A stretch of DNA of 6,552 nt from an uncultured Clostridia bacterium. Lineage in GTDB: Bacteria > Bacillota > Clostridia > Oscillospirales > Acutalibacteraceae. The stretch lies in contig CALWMQ010000188.1 in the NCBI GenBank assembly GCA_944382025.1, forward strand, positions 1-6,552. Reading direction: 5' to 3'. A program made the translations under genes and the position numbers. The notes beneath the pieces are model-generated. The model worked only from the letters and a program-made list of their open reading frames with translations. It was not told the origin of the DNA and did no database searches. Shown one piece after another: positions 5,510-6,552 of the stretch. Each line of letters opens with the position of its first letter. Positions within the stretch are counted from its first letter, which is position 1.

Positions 5510-5992
5510 ATGGCTCTGGGTTTTCCTTTGTATATCGATCTGAGCGGAAACAACTGCGTAGTATTTGGCGGCGGGGATTTTGCCTATCGCAGAACAATCG
5601 CCTTACTGCGCTTTGGCGCTAAGGTGACCGTTATCAGCCCTATACTAGAAGAACCAATGCGTACCTTGGATCAGGCTGAAAAAATCCGCTATATTCCCCG
5701 CAAATATTATCGCGGCGACTGCACCTCTGCTTATCTTTGCGTTGCTGCTACAGAGGATGAGGCACTTAATATTACTATTTCAGATGAGTGTAAGGCAAAA
5801 GGGATTCCCATCAATGTTTCTAAGCCTGCCGCGTTTGGCACCTTTATATTTCCAACGATAGCCCTTACTGATAAGATATCAGTTTCTGTCGCGGGCAAAG
5901 TTGAAGAATTTGTTTTGGAAAATATTCGGGACGCCATAGAAGCGCAATTACCCAAATTATTAGAGGAAGCAGAAAAAATTTCCAAATTATAG
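5510..5992 (+). CDS. Precorrin-2 dehydrogenase / sirohydrochlorin ferrochelatase-like protein (SirC/CysG N-terminal domain)
   Basis: A 160-residue NAD-binding protein of the siroheme synthase N-terminal family. Relatives oxidise precorrin-2 to sirohydrochlorin in siroheme or cobalamin synthesis, and the length is like stand-alone SirC (YlnF) of Bacillus. Visible are the edge motif FPLYIDLSG (5-13), the Rossmann loop VVFGGGDFAYRR (17-28), the strand AKVTVISP (37-44), CVAATEDEALN (77-87), GIPINV (98-103) and FIFPTI (112-117). Two family positions are altered. The aspartate after NVV (Asp104 in Salmonella CysG, reported as catalytic) aligns with Lys105 (NVSK), and the usual STGGKSP loop is replaced by VAGKVEE. 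Catalysis may therefore be changed or lost. Start: ATG with AGGTGA 4 nt upstream. It stands alone, with no hem or cob genes next to it, and a tRNA gene follows. It looks more A/T-rich than the minus-strand operon. Confident on family, not on activity. Confidence 0.85.
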   Translation: MALGFPLYIDLSGNNCVVFGGGDFAYRRTIALLRFGAKVTVISPILEEPMRTLDQAEKIRYIPRKYYRGDCTSAYLCVAATEDEALNITISDECKAKGIPINVSKPAAFGTFIFPTIALTDKISVSVAGKVEEFVLENIRDAIEAQLPKLLEEAEKISKL

Positions 5993-5998
5993 TTTAAG

Positions 5999-6020
5999 GA
6001 ATGAGGTTATCCCCTTATTC
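5999..6020 (+). repeat. Stem-loop just after the sirC-like gene
   Basis: GAATGAGG (5999-6006), 6-nt loop, CCTTATTC (6013-6020): eight pairs with one G-U wobble, starting 6 nt after the stop codon. There is no T-tract behind it, so it is a poor rho-independent terminator. It may stabilise the mRNA 3' end. No better terminator is seen before the tRNA promoter. Confidence 0.4.
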
Positions 6021-6074
6021 TCATAGGTATATGGCTTACTATGACAAACCATAATTGGAATGTAAAATTTTATC

Positions 6075-6103
6075 TTGCTTTTTTGTAATGACTAGTGTAT
6101 AAT
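6075..6103 (+). promoter_or_regulatory. tRNA-Leu promoter
   Basis: TTGCTT (6075-6080), 17-bp spacer, TATAAT (6098-6103). The -10 is perfect and the -35 matches at four of six positions. Transcription should start near 6110, about 50 nt before the mature tRNA 5' end. Confidence 0.75.
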
Positions 6104-6158
6104 ATTTTTGCTCTTTATTCTTGCGGGTAAATATTTACACAGAATGTAGGCATTATTT

Positions 6159-6245
6159 GCCGGTGTGATGGAATTGGCAGACGTGATGGACTCAAAATCC
6201 ATTGGTAGCGATACCGTGCCGGTTCGAGTCCGGCCACCGGCACCA
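6159..6245 (+). tRNA. tRNA-Leu (anticodon CAA)
   Basis: 87 nt including an encoded CCA (6243-6245). The acceptor stem is GCCGGTG (6159-6165) with CACCGGC (6235-6241) and discriminator A6242. The anticodon stem ATGGA/TCCAT encloses loop CTCAAAA, so the anticodon is CAA and reads UUG. A long variable arm typical of leucine tRNAs precedes the T stem GCCGG/CCGGC (6218-6222 with 6230-6234) with loop TTCGAGT. All arms pair fully, so the gene is intact. It has its own promoter and terminator. Confidence 0.97.
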
Positions 6246-6273
6246 TAAGAGGGCACTAAAAAAGATGCCTAAG

Positions 6274-6306
6274 CGAAAAAACCTCGATTTTATCGAGGTT
6301 TTTTCG
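6274..6306 (+). terminator. Strong rho-independent terminator after tRNA-Leu
   Basis: A 15-bp perfect inverted repeat (6274-6288 with 6292-6306) with a 3-nt loop. The core ACCTCGAT/ATCGAGGT is flanked by A6 on the left and T6 on the right, so it can act on both strands. It lies 28 nt after the tRNA CCA. Confidence 0.92.
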
Positions 6307-6340
6307 TATTTTCAGGGCAAGTTTTTCAGCATAGATTTTA

Positions 6341-6369
6341 TAGATGCCAAACGGCAAAAATCCTATACT
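6341..6369 (+). promoter_or_regulatory. Weak promoter-like sequence before a terminator hairpin
   Basis: TATACT (6364-6369) is a good -10. The 17-bp-spaced -35, TAGATG (6341-6346), matches only three of six positions. A start near 6375 and a stop at the hairpin near 6445 would yield an RNA of about 70 nt. Possible but unproven. Confidence 0.25.
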
Positions 6370-6373
6370 GACA

Positions 6374-6407
6374 GGACTTGAACCCACAAATAGCAGAAAT
6401 CACACCG
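6374..6407 (-). pseudogene. Possible tRNA remnant (5' end and T-arm segments only)
   Basis: On the minus strand CGGTGTGAT (6407-6399) is identical to nine bases at the 5' end of the intact tRNA-Leu (6161-6169). Fourteen nt on lies GGGTTCAAGTCC (6385-6374), a textbook T-arm core. The D, anticodon and variable arms are absent and the T stem does not pair well (GTGGG against CCTGT). It may be a heavily deleted tRNA, a recombination scar, or chance. Confidence 0.25.
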
Positions 6408-6450
6408 AAAGGCGTATGGAAAGTTAAAATCCATACGCCTTTTTCTTTTG
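6408..6450 (+). terminator. Rho-independent terminator-like hairpin, no obvious upstream gene
   Basis: A 13-bp perfect stem AAAGGCGTATGGA (6408-6420) / TCCATACGCCTTT (6430-6442) with a 9-nt loop, followed by a T-rich tail (TTTTTCTTTT, 6440-6449). The tail is much better on the plus strand. No gene lies between it and the tRNA terminator 100 nt upstream. Confidence 0.75.
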
Positions 6451-6514
6451 CCCAAAATCAATATTATTCTCCCTGTTGGCATGCAGCGATAAAATATTAA
6501 CACATCATTTTAAA

Positions 6515-6552
6515 GCCTTTGGTTTTTGATTATCACAGCAAAAACTGAAGGC
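6515..6552 (+). repeat. Inverted repeat reaching the window edge
   Basis: GCCTT-TG-GTTTTTG (6515-6528) faces CAAAAAC-TG-AAGGC (6539-6552) across a 10-nt loop. The central TG/TG forms two G-U wobbles in plus-strand RNA but C-A mismatches in minus-strand RNA, so a plus-strand transcript is favoured. The stem ends exactly at the window edge and may continue. Confidence 0.5.

Larger units (their letters stand above)
6307..6552. other. Right-end stretch without a recognised gene
   Basis: An AT-rich stretch in which I recognise no protein-coding gene. It contains a weak promoter-like pair, tRNA-like short segments on the minus strand, a terminator-like hairpin and a hairpin touching the window edge, each listed separately. 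Confidence 0.6.

Noticed and set aside
5367..5543. A 58-codon plus-strand frame with a TAGGAG site 9 nt upstream, overlapping the start of the sirC-like gene
   Set aside because: It contains the near-consensus promoter of the sirC-like gene, its C-terminus is only that gene read in another frame, it has no good promoter of its own, and the protein resembles nothing I know. A leader peptide cannot be excluded.
1..6552. Search for a mobile element, CRISPR array, toxin-antitoxin or defence system
   Set aside because: No transposase, integrase, regularly spaced repeats, paired small genes or defence-type domains are visible. The genes are conserved housekeeping functions.

Overview
This looks like a chromosomal segment of a low-to-mid GC Gram-positive bacterium of the class Clostridia, possibly Oscillospiraceae-like. 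The grounds are the conserved gene order rplS, lepB, rbgA, rnhB, yraN, the strong AAGGAGG ribosome binding sites, the GTG and TTG starts, SigA-type promoters and rho-independent terminators. The family placement is a guess from context.

Layout. Bases 1-899 (minus) hold a nearly complete M19 membrane-dipeptidase homologue that runs off the left edge. Bases 900-1285 hold no convincing gene but are rich in inverted repeats, so this is a candidate structured RNA or leader. Bases 1286-4530 (minus) are a tight five-gene operon with gaps of 21-29 nt, in transcription order: signal peptidase I, ribosome-assembly GTPase RbgA, a second signal peptidase I, ribonuclease HII and the YraN/UPF0102 protein. 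A probable promoter and a roughly 190-nt leader with three hairpins lie in front of it (4531-4723). Bases 4747-5329 (minus) form a self-contained rplS (L19) unit with UP-like tract, promoter, foldable leader, gene and terminator. Divergently, 5410-5992 (plus) is a promoter plus a SirC/CysG-N-type precorrin-2 dehydrogenase homologue. Bases 6075-6306 hold a promoter, tRNA-Leu(CAA) with encoded CCA, and a strong terminator. Bases 6307-6552 hold no gene, but contain a second terminator-like hairpin, short tRNA-like segments and a hairpin that reaches the right edge.

How the genes work together. rplS and rbgA act on the 50S ribosomal subunit, the two LepB paralogues process exported proteins, and RnhB removes RNA from DNA. 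This is a conserved housekeeping neighbourhood rather than a pathway. I saw no phage, insertion sequence, CRISPR, toxin-antitoxin or defence module. The most unexplained parts are the structured gap at 900-1285, the alternative folds in the L19 leader, the substituted key aspartate in the SirC homologue, and the tRNA-complementary segment between the two terminators near the right edge.
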